In this document: in pieces, positions 41,043 to 49,979 of the stretch | How positions within the stretch are numbered: the stretch's first letter is position 1 | Layout: each line of letters starts with the position of its first letter | Assembly (NCBI GenBank): GCA_001513155.1 | Contig: LFSR01000006.1 | Coordinates: 1,938-65,937, forward strand | Source: Syntrophomonas sp. DTU018 | GTDB taxonomy: Bacteria; Bacillota; Syntrophomonadia; Syntrophomonadales; Syntrophomonadaceae | Length of the DNA stretch: 64,000 bases | Reading direction: 5' to 3' | Position numbers and translations under genes: made by a program | The notes under the pieces: model-generated | What the model was told of the DNA's origin: nothing | The model's database searches: none | Seen by the model: the letters and a program-made list of their open reading frames with translations, nothing else

Positions 41043-42521
41043 ATGACCATGAAGATGTTGACTCCGGCCTTTGCCGTGCAGCGGGATACGGAGCGTTGCA
41101 TAGGCTGCGGAGTATGTATAAATCAATGCATTAATGAAGTTCACCATATGGATGAAGATGGCTGGATGTGGGTGGATGAAGACCGCTGCGTAGGCTGCCA
41201 GCGCTGTGGAGTGCTATGCCCCACCCATGCCTTGAGTATTACAGAATTTCCTATGCAGTTTCGCGGCAACCAGTACTGGTCGCCTTCCCATATCCGGGAA
41301 ATCTATGCCCAGGCCCAAACCGGCGGAGTGCTCCTTACCGGCATGGGCAATCCCCGGCGTTACCGGTGTTACTTTGATCACCTGCTGCTTAATGCCAGCC
41401 AGGTTACCAATCCTTCCATCGATCCTCTGCGGGAACCTATGGAACTGACCACTTACCTGGGCAATAAGGATGTGGAGGTACCGGACCGGGAGAAACCCCA
41501 GCTGAAGTTAAAGGTCCCGGTAATGTTTGCCGCCATGTCCTATGGCGCAGTCAGCCTCAATGTGCAGAACTCCCTGGCCATGGCTGCCCGGGAAGCGGGA
41601 ACCATGTGGAATACGGGGGAAGGCGGGCTCCATGCCGATCTGCGGGAATTCGCCCCTCACACCATAGTCCAGGTGGCTTCGGGAAGATTCGGCGTGAACC
41701 CGGACTATTTGGGGGCAGCCGCGGCAGTAGAGATAAAAATCGGTCAGGGTGCCAAGCCCGGTATAGGCGGGCACCTGCCGGGAGAAAAGGTGACTCCGGA
41801 TGTAGCCCGGACCCGTATGATTCCAACCTGGTCCGATGCCATCTCCCCGGCTCCCCACCATGACATTTATTCCATAGAGGACCTGGCCCAGCTGGTAGAA
41901 ACCCTCAAGGTGGCTACCCGCTATACCAAGCCCATCTCCGTCAAGGTAGCGGCGGTGCATAATATTGCCGCCATTGCCTCGGGTATTGTCAGAGCGGGAG
42001 CAGACATTGTGGTTATTGACGGATTCCGGGGAGCCACCGGAGCCGCACCTTTGCGTATCCGGGACAACACCGGCATTCCTATAGAAGTAGCCCTGGCCCA
42101 GGTACACCAGCGCTTGCTGGACGAAGGAATTCGCCAGCGGGCTTCCCTGGTAGCTTCCGGGGGCATCCGCAGCAGTGCCGATGTAATCAAGGCCATTATT
42201 CTGGGAGCAGATGCCGTATATATCGGCACCGCCGCTTTGATTGCCCTGGGCTGTCATATGTGCCAGTGCTGCTTTACCGGCCGCTGCAACTGGGGTATTG
42301 CTACCACCGATGCCCGGTTGAGCAAGCGCCTGAACCCCCGCCTGGGTGCGGAAATGGCCGCTAACCTGCTGCAGGCCTGGGCCCATGAGATAAAAGAGAT
42401 GATGGGCGGCATGGGAATAAACTCGGTGGACAGCCTGCGGGGCAACCGACTTATGCTCCGGGGAGTAGGGCTGGAACGGCACGAGCTGGAACTGCTCGGC
42501 GTGCTGGCTGCCGGAGAGTAG
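41043..42521 (+). CDS. Glutamate synthase, FMN/Fe-S synthase subunit
   Basis: 492 residues. An N-terminal 2[4Fe-4S] ferredoxin module (CIGCGVCINQC, CVGCQRCGVLC) precedes the FMN-binding glutamate synthase barrel (about 90-480): GEGGLHADLREFAPH, GAKPGIGGHLPGEKV, SVKVAAVHNIA and GGIRSSADVIKAIILGADAV. The site for a 3Fe-4S cluster is LGCHMCQCCFTGRC. It makes glutamate from 2-oxoglutarate and ammonia, with ferredoxin or the neighbouring flavoprotein as donor. ATG 41043 after GGAGGAGAACCGTC. Confidence 0.93.
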   Translation: MTMKMLTPAFAVQRDTERCIGCGVCINQCINEVHHMDEDGWMWVDEDRCVGCQRCGVLCPTHALSITEFPMQFRGNQYWSPSHIREIYAQAQTGGVLLTGMGNPRRYRCYFDHLLLNASQVTNPSIDPLREPMELTTYLGNKDVEVPDREKPQLKLKVPVMFAAMSYGAVSLNVQNSLAMAAREAGTMWNTGEGGLHADLREFAPHTIVQVASGRFGVNPDYLGAAAAVEIKIGQGAKPGIGGHLPGEKVTPDVARTRMIPTWSDAISPAPHHDIYSIEDLAQLVETLKVATRYTKPISVKVAAVHNIAAIASGIVRAGADIVVIDGFRGATGAAPLRIRDNTGIPIEVALAQVHQRLLDEGIRQRASLVASGGIRSSADVIKAIILGADAVYIGTAALIALGCHMCQCCFTGRCNWGIATTDARLSKRLNPRLGAEMAANLLQAWAHEIKEMMGGMGINSVDSLRGNRLMLRGVGLERHELELLGVLAAGE

Positions 42522-42534
42522 GGGGGGGACAGGT

Positions 42535-42972
42535 TTGAAAGTAGTAAGTTATTCGGAATACTGTCTGGGCTGCGGTTTATGTCGTATTCACTGTGCCGCC
42601 GGGCACGACGGCTATAACGGCAACATATTGAAAGCTTACAAAAGAGGTACTCCCCGGCCCCGGGCTGATTTGATTTTTCACCAGGATCAGTCCTGGCTGA
42701 ATACCTGCCAGCACTGTCCCGACGCTCCCTGTGTAAACGCCTGCATTACCGGGGCTTTGCAGCAGTATGACCGGGGCGTGGTTTATATAGACGAAGAGAT
42801 CTGCGTATCTTGCTATACCTGCATAATGGTGTGTCCTTACGGGCATATTTTTCCCGGAGAACAGGCGGTGCTTAAATGTGACCTGTGCCGGGAGCGCCCC
42901 GGACAGCCCGCCTGTGTCGCAGCCTGCCCCAATGGGGCTTTACGGCTGGTTAATGAGGGGGAGACAGCATGA
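42535..42972 (+). CDS. Polyferredoxin-type electron carrier (four 4Fe-4S)
   Basis: 145 residues with sixteen cysteines in four groups: CLGCGLCRIHC, CQHCPDAPCVNAC, CVSCYTCIMVC and CDLCRERPGQPACVAAC. That suits four [4Fe-4S] clusters as in HycB/CooF-like proteins. It likely carries electrons between the flavoprotein that follows and the synthase subunit before it. TTG 42535 stands after GGGGGGGGACAGGT. Overlaps the next gene by 4 bases (ATGA). Confidence 0.87.
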   Translation: MKVVSYSEYCLGCGLCRIHCAAGHDGYNGNILKAYKRGTPRPRADLIFHQDQSWLNTCQHCPDAPCVNACITGALQQYDRGVVYIDEEICVSCYTCIMVCPYGHIFPGEQAVLKCDLCRERPGQPACVAACPNGALRLVNEGETA

Positions 42973-44231
42973 AGTACGTAATAATCGGTAACGGTATTGC
43001 CGCAGCAGGAGCGGTTGAAGGTATTCGCAGCCGGGACAGGGAAAGCCCCATCGCCATAATTGACGGTGAACAGCGAGGTTCCTACAGCCGGCCTTTAATT
43101 ACCTATTACCTGGCGGGAAAAAGAAAAGCAGAACAGATGCACTATCGCCCCCCGGCTTTTTTTCACCAGCAGGGGGTAACGGTAATTCCTGACCGGGCGG
43201 TTAAAATTGATAATCAGACCCGGCAGGTTATATTGCAATCCGGTCTGGTAGTAGGGTATGACCGGTTGCTGCTGGCTACCGGTGCCAGTCCCATTATTCC
43301 GGAAATTCCCGGAATAAGGCAGAATGGCTGTGTAAAGACTCTCTACACCTGGCAGGATGCCGAGCAGTTAGACCTGCTGGTAACACCCGGCCAGAGAGCG
43401 GTAGTAATGGGAAGCGGGCTGATCGGCATTAAAGCCGCAGAAGCTCTGTACCAGCGGGGCATGCAGGTGACCATCATTGAAAAACAAACCCAGATCCTGC
43501 CCCGCTTGCTGAGCAGAACCAGTGCCGAGTTAGTAAAGGAACACCTGCAGGATAAAGGAATAGAGATAATAACCGGCCAGGAAGTCACCCGGATTAATGG
43601 AGACAATGGTGTGGAACTGGCTGATGGCAGGAGATTAACCGCCCAGCTGGTCATTGTAGCCATTGGCACCAGGCCCAATCTTTCTTTGGCCGCTGACTGC
43701 GGGCTGGCGGTAAATCAAGGGGTATTGGTTGACAGCCACCTGCGTACTTCCGATGCCAACATATTCGCAGCAGGAGATGTTATAGAAACCAACGATATTC
43801 TAACCGGTTATCCCGCCGTGATGGCTCTCCTGCCTTTAGCCCACCGGGAGGGCTTCCTGGCAGGGCAGAATATGGCCGGTGCTGCTTGTTCCTATCCGGG
43901 AGGCCTGTTAATAAATTCGGTGCACGTACTGGGCATGAATATTATAGGAGCGGGAAGCCCCCAGATTCCCGGCCAGACCTGGCTGTGGCAGCAGGGGAAC
44001 CACTATTTGGAACTGGTTACCGAAAGCGGCCGGCTGGTACGCTATATAGCCTTGAATATGCCCCAGGTAACCGGACCCTTGACCAGCTTAATCGAAAAGC
44101 AGATGGAGATTCAGGACTCCTTATGGCAGGAGTTCATCAGCCAGCCGGGTTTAAACCGCCTGCCCCCTATGTACTGGGAGGCCATAAAGGAGGTGGCGGA
44201 TAATGACAGTTATAGATGCAGGGCAATATGA
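42969..44231 (+). CDS. FAD/NAD(P)-dependent oxidoreductase
   Basis: 420 residues, pyridine nucleotide-disulphide class I family. N-terminal FAD site IIGNGIAAAGAVEGI, the NAD(P) site VVMGSGLIGIKAAEAL in the middle, and the second FAD motif DANIFAAGDV. It resembles the NADH oxidase/NirB flavoprotein group without redox cysteine pair. In this operon it probably passes NAD(P)H electrons through the polyferredoxin to glutamate synthase. ATG 42969; the last 29 bases overlap the next gene. Confidence 0.9.
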   Translation: MKYVIIGNGIAAAGAVEGIRSRDRESPIAIIDGEQRGSYSRPLITYYLAGKRKAEQMHYRPPAFFHQQGVTVIPDRAVKIDNQTRQVILQSGLVVGYDRLLLATGASPIIPEIPGIRQNGCVKTLYTWQDAEQLDLLVTPGQRAVVMGSGLIGIKAAEALYQRGMQVTIIEKQTQILPRLLSRTSAELVKEHLQDKGIEIITGQEVTRINGDNGVELADGRRLTAQLVIVAIGTRPNLSLAADCGLAVNQGVLVDSHLRTSDANIFAAGDVIETNDILTGYPAVMALLPLAHREGFLAGQNMAGAACSYPGGLLINSVHVLGMNIIGAGSPQIPGQTWLWQQGNHYLELVTESGRLVRYIALNMPQVTGPLTSLIEKQMEIQDSLWQEFISQPGLNRLPPMYWEAIKEVADNDSYRCRAI

Positions 44232-44937
44232 TCAGGCGGCGCTGCTGGAAGTCCTGGCCAATGTCAATGAACCGGAAATAGAAGTGGTGCATGTAAACGG
44301 CCAGCGCTATCTGGGCTGTGGCTGGAAGAACCGCAAGAAATTAATCCTGAGGGGAACCGCCGGCAATAACCTGGGAGCCTTCGCTGAGGGACCGCACATA
44401 GTCCTCTATGGGAACGGCCAGGAAGGAGTTGGCAATACCATGAGCGAGGGTTTGATTGTAGTCCATGGACGAGTAGGAGATATTGCCGGTTACGGCATGC
44501 GGGGCGGGGCCCTGTATATCCGGGACAATGCCGGTTACCGGCTGGGGATTCACATGAAAGCCTACTTGCAGAAACAACCGGTGATTGTAGTAGGCGGCCG
44601 GGCCGGGGCTTTCACCGGTGAATATATGGCCGGGGGCACCATAATAATCCTGGGACTGAATGATGACAACCGCCCCCTGGTAGGACCCTGGTGCGGCACG
44701 GGCATGTACAGCGGCGCCATTTACCTGCGGGGCGAGGTTCCCTATGAACACCTGGCTCCCAATACCACCTGCCAGGTTTTGCAGGCAGATGAGCTGGAGC
44801 CCATCATGGACTACCTGCAGCGTTATGCCGAATACTTTGACTATGATATCGAGAAAATACTCAGCCAGCCCTTTACCCGCATAACCACGGTGAACAAAAG
44901 GCTGTATAAGCACATGTATACCGGTTTTGTAAGCTAA
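44203..44937 (+). CDS. Glutamate synthase GXGXG-domain subunit
   Basis: 244 residues, the C-terminal beta-helix (alpha subunit C-terminal, GXGXG) domain of GltB as a free protein. Repeated G-x-x-G turns appear in GTAGNNLGAF, GNTMSEGLIVVHG, GYGMRGGALYIRDNAG and GAFTGEYMAGGTIIILG. It scaffolds the ammonia channel region between glutaminase and synthase parts. ATG 44203 follows GGAGGTGGCGGATA inside the flavoprotein gene. Completes the split glutamate synthase set. Confidence 0.9.
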   Translation: MTVIDAGQYDQAALLEVLANVNEPEIEVVHVNGQRYLGCGWKNRKKLILRGTAGNNLGAFAEGPHIVLYGNGQEGVGNTMSEGLIVVHGRVGDIAGYGMRGGALYIRDNAGYRLGIHMKAYLQKQPVIVVGGRAGAFTGEYMAGGTIIILGLNDDNRPLVGPWCGTGMYSGAIYLRGEVPYEHLAPNTTCQVLQADELEPIMDYLQRYAEYFDYDIEKILSQPFTRITTVNKRLYKHMYTGFVS

Positions 44938-44948
44938 TCATGCCTAAA

Positions 44949-44997
44949 GCAGGAGTATTAGCCAGGCGAGTGCCTTACGACGAGCCGTGACAACCCA
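44949..44997 (-). repeat. GGGTTGCA...CTCCTGC repeat, copy C (inverted)
   Basis: Plus strand GCAGGAGTATTAGCCAGGCG through ACGAGCCG and CAACCCA. Reverse complement is nearly identical to copy B. It starts 12 bases after the GXGXG gene. Confidence 0.7.
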
Positions 44998-45372
44998 GGT
45001 TGAAACTGGGACTGTAAAGGGGAGCGAGAAACAGGAGATTTCAACGTTTCCTACAGTGGTTTTTGTGACAGTAGGTTTGCCAGAGCACCTTGGTGCAGGA
45101 GTCCGATATAGTCGGCGCAGATGGGCGAGGGAAGGGGGGCGAGGGACAGGATGTCCCGAGAGGGCTATCAAACAGGATGTTTGTTTAGCCCGGTACCCCC
45201 TGACCCGCACATCGAGCCGTTACTATATCCTGACAACAGAACAGGTGCAAAGGTAAACCTGCTGTCACAATTCGATCAGGCAAAAGGATTTTTCATATAT
45301 TGTTACCTTCTGCGACGTACAGATAAGTTATCAATAACCCGCACCATATTACAGAGGAGGTGGTAGAAAGAG
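44998..45372 (+). other. Structured non-coding spacer before dapF
   Basis: 375 bases with no credible gene but many hairpins: GAAA-CAGGAGA-TTTC (45028-45042), GCACC/GGTGC (45085-45096), CCGA/TCGG (45103-45115), GGGACA-GGA-TGTCCC (45143-45157), and GGGCTA ... CAAACA-GGA-TGTTTG ... TAGCCC (45162-45191). AGGGGG (45133-45138) and CCCCCT (45196-45201) could enclose the last two. GGA in the loop and ACAGGATGT fit CsrA-type sites. No lysine riboswitch or T-box pattern is seen. Confidence 0.55.
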
Positions 45373-46206
45373 ATGAATTTTACCAAAATGCACGGGCTGG
45401 GCAATGACTTTATCGTGGTGGAAGCTGAATCCTTTGAAGATGCCGCGGTTTTTCAGAGCCTGGCCAAGAACTGGTGTGACCGTCATTTCGGCATAGGAGC
45501 CGACGGGATACTGGTTACCGGTCCAGCTCAAGGCCAGGATATATTTATGCGCATTTTCAACGCGGATGGTTCCGAAGCGGAAATGTGCGGCAACGGAATT
45601 CGCTGCGTGGCTGTATATGCCCGCCGCCGCGGGATGGTTGCCAGGGACGAGTTTTCTGTTCAGACCCTGGCCGGGCCCCGGATGATTCAGATAGTTTCGA
45701 GCTCACCGCCTCAGGTAAGGGTGGATATGGGGCAGCCGGTTCTGGAGCCGGCTCGCATTCCCCTCCGGGGAGACACAGACCATAACCATCTGGCTATAGC
45801 TATAGAAGATCAATGCTTCAACATTACCGCTGTTTCCATGGGCAATCCCCATGCCGTGATTCCCGTGGAAGATCTGGATCAAGTGCCTCTGGAAATTTGG
45901 GGACCCAGGGTGGAGAAGGACTCCCATTTCCCGGCGGGTACCAATGTAGAGTTTGTGCAGGTACTCAGCCCGGCGGAAATAAAGATCCGGGTATGGGAAA
46001 GAGGTGCCGGCATCACCCTGGCCTGCGGCACCGGAGCCTGCGCTGCCCTGGTAGCCTGTCACCTGCTGGGTAAAACCGGCCGCCAGGCTCTGGTTCACCT
46101 GCCCGGCGGCGACCTGTGGATAGAATGGAAACCAGATGATGATCATGTGTATATGACCGGCACTGCCACCCAGGTGTTTCAGGGTGTTATTAATGAGCCT
46201 GAATAG
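45373..46206 (+). CDS. dapF: Diaminopimelate epimerase
   Basis: 277 residues. Converts LL- to meso-diaminopimelate for lysine and peptidoglycan. Starts [16 protein letters not shown]; catalytic cysteines are Cys72 in MCGNGIRC and Cys218 in [13 protein letters not shown] 45373 after AGAGGAGGTGGTAGAAAG. dapL follows after 14 bases, its direct upstream enzyme in the DAP aminotransferase pathway. Confidence 0.97.
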   Translation: MNFTKMHGLGNDFIVVEAESFEDAAVFQSLAKNWCDRHFGIGADGILVTGPAQGQDIFMRIFNADGSEAEMCGNGIRCVAVYARRRGMVARDEFSVQTLAGPRMIQIVSSSPPQVRVDMGQPVLEPARIPLRGDTDHNHLAIAIEDQCFNITAVSMGNPHAVIPVEDLDQVPLEIWGPRVEKDSHFPAGTNVEFVQVLSPAEIKIRVWERGAGITLACGTGACAALVACHLLGKTGRQALVHLPGGDLWIEWKPDDDHVYMTGTATQVFQGVINEPE

Positions 46207-46220
46207 AGGAGGCTGGAGTA

Positions 46221-47378
46221 ATGAAAGAAAGTACTGCCATGCAGAATTTACCCCCTTATCTTTTTGCCCGGATAGAGAAAAAAATTGAAGAAGCCCGCCA
46301 GCAGGGCTGGGATGTTATAAGCCTGGGAATCGGGGATCCTGATCAGCCTACCCCGGAGCATATTATTGCCGCTTTGGTTGAGGCCAGCAGAAACCCGGAA
46401 AATCACCAGTATCCCAGTTCCGTAGGCTTGCTGTGCTACCGGGAAGCTGTGGCCCGCTGGTATAAAAACCGCTTCGGGGTGGATCTGGACCCTTACACAG
46501 AGGTGGTATCTCTGCTGGGATCCAAAGAGGGTATTGCTCATATTTCCATGGCTTATCTGGATCCAGGGGATATTAATCTGGTTCCGGATCCCGGTTATCC
46601 GGTGTACGGGATCGGCACCCAGTTGGCCGGCGGCACACCTTATCTCATGCCCTTGAAGGAGGAAAACAGATACCTGCCGGTACTGGAAGACATTCCCGAC
46701 CACGTAGCCAAACAGGCCAAGCTGATGTTTATCAACTATCCCAACAATCCCACCGGAGCCGTGGCCAACCGGGAATTTTACCAGAAAGTGGTGGAATTTG
46801 CTCGCAGCTATGACATTCTGGTCTGCCACGATGCGGCATATTCTGAAATATCCTATGACGGTTGCCAAGCCCTCAGCTTTTTGCAGATCCCCGGAGCCAA
46901 GGAAGTGGGAGTGGAGTTTCACTCTCTTTCCAAGACTTATAATATGACTGGCTGGCGGATTGGCTGGATGGCAGGAAACCGGGAGGCTGTGGAAGTAATG
47001 GGGCGCTTCAAGTCCAATGTGGACTCCGGCGTCTTTCAGGCTATTCAGTATGCAGGTATTGCTGCTTTGGAAGGACCCCAGGACAGTGTGGAACAGTTAA
47101 GGAAGATGTACCAGGAGCGGCGGGATGCAGCTATTGAAATAATGCGCCAGCTGGGCTGGTCTTATCTAACCCCCCAGGGCAGCTTTTACATGTGGGTAAA
47201 AGTACCCCCTGGCTATACTTCCGCTGAGTACTGTGAGTATATTTTGGAAAAGGCTAAGGTTGTAATTACCCCCGGCAATGGCTATGGCCAGTACGGAGAA
47301 GGGTATTTCCGCATTGCTCTCACCGTGGATAAGTCCCGCATAATCGAAGCCCTGCAGAGAATCAAAGAACTGGCATAA
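46221..47378 (+). CDS. dapL: LL-diaminopimelate aminotransferase
   Basis: 385 residues, class I/II PLP aminotransferase. [23 protein letters not shown] and the PLP lysine Lys238 in [15 protein letters not shown] are visible. DapL forms LL-DAP from tetrahydrodipicolinate in one step and is used by many Clostridia and syntrophs; pairing with dapF supports this over another aminotransferase. ATG 46221 after AGAGGAGGCTGGAGTA. Confidence 0.92.
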   Translation: MKESTAMQNLPPYLFARIEKKIEEARQQGWDVISLGIGDPDQPTPEHIIAALVEASRNPENHQYPSSVGLLCYREAVARWYKNRFGVDLDPYTEVVSLLGSKEGIAHISMAYLDPGDINLVPDPGYPVYGIGTQLAGGTPYLMPLKEENRYLPVLEDIPDHVAKQAKLMFINYPNNPTGAVANREFYQKVVEFARSYDILVCHDAAYSEISYDGCQALSFLQIPGAKEVGVEFHSLSKTYNMTGWRIGWMAGNREAVEVMGRFKSNVDSGVFQAIQYAGIAALEGPQDSVEQLRKMYQERRDAAIEIMRQLGWSYLTPQGSFYMWVKVPPGYTSAEYCEYILEKAKVVITPGNGYGQYGEGYFRIALTVDKSRIIEALQRIKELA

Positions 47379-47422
47379 ACCCCCTTTAACCGGTCTCAAC
47401 AATAAAAAAGTCCCGGAAAGGC

Positions 47423-47454
47423 GAGACACCACCATCATGGCCTGGTGATGTCTC
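47423..47454. other. Strong hairpin between dapL and spoIIR
   Basis: GAGACACCACCA (47423-47434) pairs with TGGTGATGTCTC (47443-47454) with one mismatch; it lacks a T-run and is followed by a run of nine or more G. The remaining spacer to 47694 (about 240 bases) shows no gene. It may end dapFL transcription weakly or protect the mRNA end. Confidence 0.55.
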
Positions 47455-47694
47455 CTATTCCCGGGGGGGGGGAATTTGGAAAGTGTATGTGGTTGAACTT
47501 GCCTGTGGGGAAAAGCCACAGCAAATCCTTCTTAATGCAATTGTAATCACTTTCACAATCAAAGTCAATGCTTGAAAGCCCGTTTTTACGGCATTTCTCC
47601 ATAAAACATATTTTTCGTACCCATGCTGATTTACTTATCGCGGTTAAAAATCTGACCATATGGAAATACTTACTGCATAGAGGGGGGAAATGCA

Positions 47695-48294
47695 ATGAAA
47701 AAATGGCTTGGCATTATTTTACTGGTATCCTTGATGATGGGTGGTTTTTGGTGGAACCAACAGCAGCAAATACCGCTGCAGGACAGTGTCCTGCGGCTCC
47801 ATGTAATTGCCAACAGCGACAGCCTGGCTGATCAGGCCTTAAAAATGGAAGTAAAGAACCAGATTGTGAAAGTGATGCAAGCTGAATTCAGCACGGCGGA
47901 CAGCAAGCAGGAAGCCTGGGAACGGGCCATCCGGAACAAAGCAGTTATAGAAGAGACTGCTCGCCAAGTGGTGGCTGAGTGGGGTTACAGCTATCCTGTT
48001 CAGGTGGAAATAGGAGAGTACCAGTTTCCCACCAAAGCCTACGGAAACCTGGTATTGCCCCAGGGGAAATATGACGCTGTCCGGGTGGTGCTTGGCCAGG
48101 GCCAGGGTCAAAACTGGTGGTGTGTGCTTTTTCCGCCTTTATGTATGGTCTCCTCTTCCGATGAGGGTCTCAGCCTGGGAAGTGTTGAGAACCCTAAGAT
48201 CACCCTGAAATGCCTGGAGCTTTTGCCCCAGGGAGCCCGTATCAGCCGTCTTTATGATCCATCTCAGGAAACACCTGGTGATGACCGGCCTTAA
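47695..48294 (+). CDS. spoIIR: Stage II sporulation protein R
   Basis: 199 residues. Made in the forespore and exported, SpoIIR signals SpoIIGA to cleave pro-sigma-E in the mother cell. An N-terminal signal segment (about 3-19) precedes the family block SVLRLHVIANSDSLADQALK, then YPVQVEIGEYQFPTKAYG and NWWCVLFPPLC. ATG 47695 after GAGGGGGGAAATGCA. SigF control is expected; GGTTAAAAAT near 47642 resembles a SigF -10 but I see no good -35. Confidence 0.94.
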   Translation: MKKWLGIILLVSLMMGGFWWNQQQQIPLQDSVLRLHVIANSDSLADQALKMEVKNQIVKVMQAEFSTADSKQEAWERAIRNKAVIEETARQVVAEWGYSYPVQVEIGEYQFPTKAYGNLVLPQGKYDAVRVVLGQGQGQNWWCVLFPPLCMVSSSDEGLSLGSVENPKITLKCLELLPQGARISRLYDPSQETPGDDRP

Positions 48295-48325
48295 TCCCAT
48301 TCCGACACTCAGTCCCCCCTCTTGC

Positions 48326-48354
48326 GGGAACGGGTTTGTCCGTTCCCTTTTTTT
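48326..48354 (+). terminator. spoIIR terminator
   Basis: GGGAACGG pairs with CCGTTCCC (48340-48347) and seven T follow. Confidence 0.92.
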
Positions 48355-48398
48355 GTTCTCCTCGTTATAATTAATAACAGCAAAAGGGAGGACACTTA

Positions 48399-49268
48399 AT
48401 GATCCATCAATTAGTAGTAGAGGCCCCTGCCAAGGTTAATCTCACCCTGGATGTAAAAGGGAAGCGTGACGATGGATATCACGAATTGGAAACCGTCATG
48501 CACCAGATTAATCTGGTGGATCGCCTCACCATCACTGCCATACCTGAGGGCATAGCTATCAGCAGTGATTGTGCCGATTTACCTGCCGGCGAAATGAATC
48601 TGGCCTACAAAGCAGCTCAGACCATCCTGGAAGAATACCCGGACCGGGGTGGAGTTTCCATCCACATAGAAAAGAACATTCCCTTGGGAGCAGGTTTAGC
48701 CGGGGGCAGCACTGATGCCGCTGCCGTACTGAAGGGAATCAACGCCCTCTATAAGCTGAATTTATCACTGCCACAATTAATGACTATGGGAGCAAAAATT
48801 GGATCAGACGTGCCTTTCTGCCTGCAGGGGGGAACCGCCCTGGCGCGCGGCCGGGGAGAGATATTGGAGCCCTTATCTTCTCATTGGCAGCTTCACCTTT
48901 TGCTGGTTAAGCCAAAATTTTCTGTGTCCACCGCTGAGGTTTACCGTCGTTTTGACATGGGGAAGGTGAGCAATCGTCCTGATACCAGAGCTTTTTTGGA
49001 GGGATGGCATCGCTGTGATATGATAGGTATAAGCCGGGCCATGGAAAATGTACTGGAAACAGTGACCGCAGCTCTTTATCAGGAGATTGATGAGATAAAA
49101 AAACGTCTAATTAAACTGGGAGCTCTCAAAGCTCTCATGTCAGGAAGCGGGCCTACGGTGTTTGGCCTTTTCCTGGACCGGGCAGGGGCAGAGCAGGCCT
49201 GGCAGGCCATCCAGCCCTGCGAAGAAGAGATTTTTTTAGTGACATCTTATGATGGGAGGAAATCCTAA
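48399..49268 (+). CDS. ispE: 4-diphosphocytidyl-2-C-methyl-D-erythritol kinase
   Basis: 289 residues, GHMP kinase of the non-mevalonate isoprenoid pathway. EAPAKVNLTLDVKGKRDDGYH at the start, ATP loop PLGAGLAGGSTDAAAVL near 91-107, and MSGSGPTVFGLF near the end. ATG 48399 after AAAGGGAGGACACTTA. The stop and the next gene's start share one base (TAATG), so translation is coupled to the GntR gene. Confidence 0.96.
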   Translation: MIHQLVVEAPAKVNLTLDVKGKRDDGYHELETVMHQINLVDRLTITAIPEGIAISSDCADLPAGEMNLAYKAAQTILEEYPDRGGVSIHIEKNIPLGAGLAGGSTDAAAVLKGINALYKLNLSLPQLMTMGAKIGSDVPFCLQGGTALARGRGEILEPLSSHWQLHLLLVKPKFSVSTAEVYRRFDMGKVSNRPDTRAFLEGWHRCDMIGISRAMENVLETVTAALYQEIDEIKKRLIKLGALKALMSGSGPTVFGLFLDRAGAEQAWQAIQPCEEEIFLVTSYDGRKS

Positions 49269-49963
49269 TGGAAGAGAGACGCCTTCAACCGGTAAACCTG
49301 GAGTCCTATAAACCGTTGCGGGAATTGGTTCTGGATGCAATCCGGGAAGCCATAATCAACGGAACCCTGAAACCCCGGGAAAGGCTTATGGAAATTCAAT
49401 TGGCAGAAGAGCTGGGAGTATCCCGTACTCCCGTAAGAGAAGCCCTGCGCAAGCTGGAACTGGAGGGGTTCATCGTAATGGTGCCCCGCAAAGGTGCTTA
49501 CGTGGCTGACATTTCCTTTAAGGATATCGCCGATGTCTTTGAAATCAGAGCCGCCCTGGAAGCATTGGCTGCCGGGCTGGCGGCGGAGAGAATCACCGAT
49601 GAAGAACTGGAGGAAATGGAACGGCTGGTGGCGGAAAAAGCTGAAGCTATAGCCAATCAGGATATGGAGAAATTGATAAAGGTAGATACCATGTTCCATG
49701 AAGCTATTTACAAAGCCAGCCGGAACCAGCGCCTGACCAGTATAATCAGTAATCTGCGGGAACAGATTCAGCGTTATCGCACCACTTCCCTGGCTTACCC
49801 CGGGCGCATGCAGCGGTCCTTGGAAGAGCACCGCAGCATTGTGGAGGCTATACAATCCCGGGATTCCCAGATTGCCCAGCAGGTGGCCCGTGAGCACATA
49901 GAAAACGCGGAAAACAGTATCATTGAAGCGATTAAAAAGGATGGGCTCCCCCTGTCCGAGTGA
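49268..49963 (+). CDS. GntR/FadR-family transcription regulator
   Basis: 231 residues. N-terminal winged helix (about 15-78) with LMEIQLAEELGVSRTPVREAL; C-terminal all-helical FCD ligand domain with metal-type residues in DTMFHEAIYKASRN, EHRSIVEAI and AREHIENAE. The effector may be a small organic acid. ATG 49268 overlaps the ispE stop; GGGAGGAAA is its ribosome site. In Bacillus purR, yabJ and spoVG lie here instead. Confidence 0.9.
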   Translation: MEERRLQPVNLESYKPLRELVLDAIREAIINGTLKPRERLMEIQLAEELGVSRTPVREALRKLELEGFIVMVPRKGAYVADISFKDIADVFEIRAALEALAAGLAAERITDEELEEMERLVAEKAEAIANQDMEKLIKVDTMFHEAIYKASRNQRLTSIISNLREQIQRYRTTSLAYPGRMQRSLEEHRSIVEAIQSRDSQIAQQVAREHIENAENSIIEAIKKDGLPLSE

Positions 49964-49979
49964 TGGAGGTATTACGCTA

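Noticed and set aside
45121-45366. 81-codon open frame upstream of dapF
   Set aside because: No ribosome site, odd composition and it runs across strong hairpins; more likely non-coding RNA.
44998-45372. Lysine riboswitch before dapF
   Set aside because: The L-box core AGAGGTGCG and the later conserved stems are absent, although lysine-pathway genes follow.
47638-47660. SigF promoter before spoIIR
   Set aside because: A -10-like GGTTAAAAAT is present but no GYWTA -35 at the right distance.
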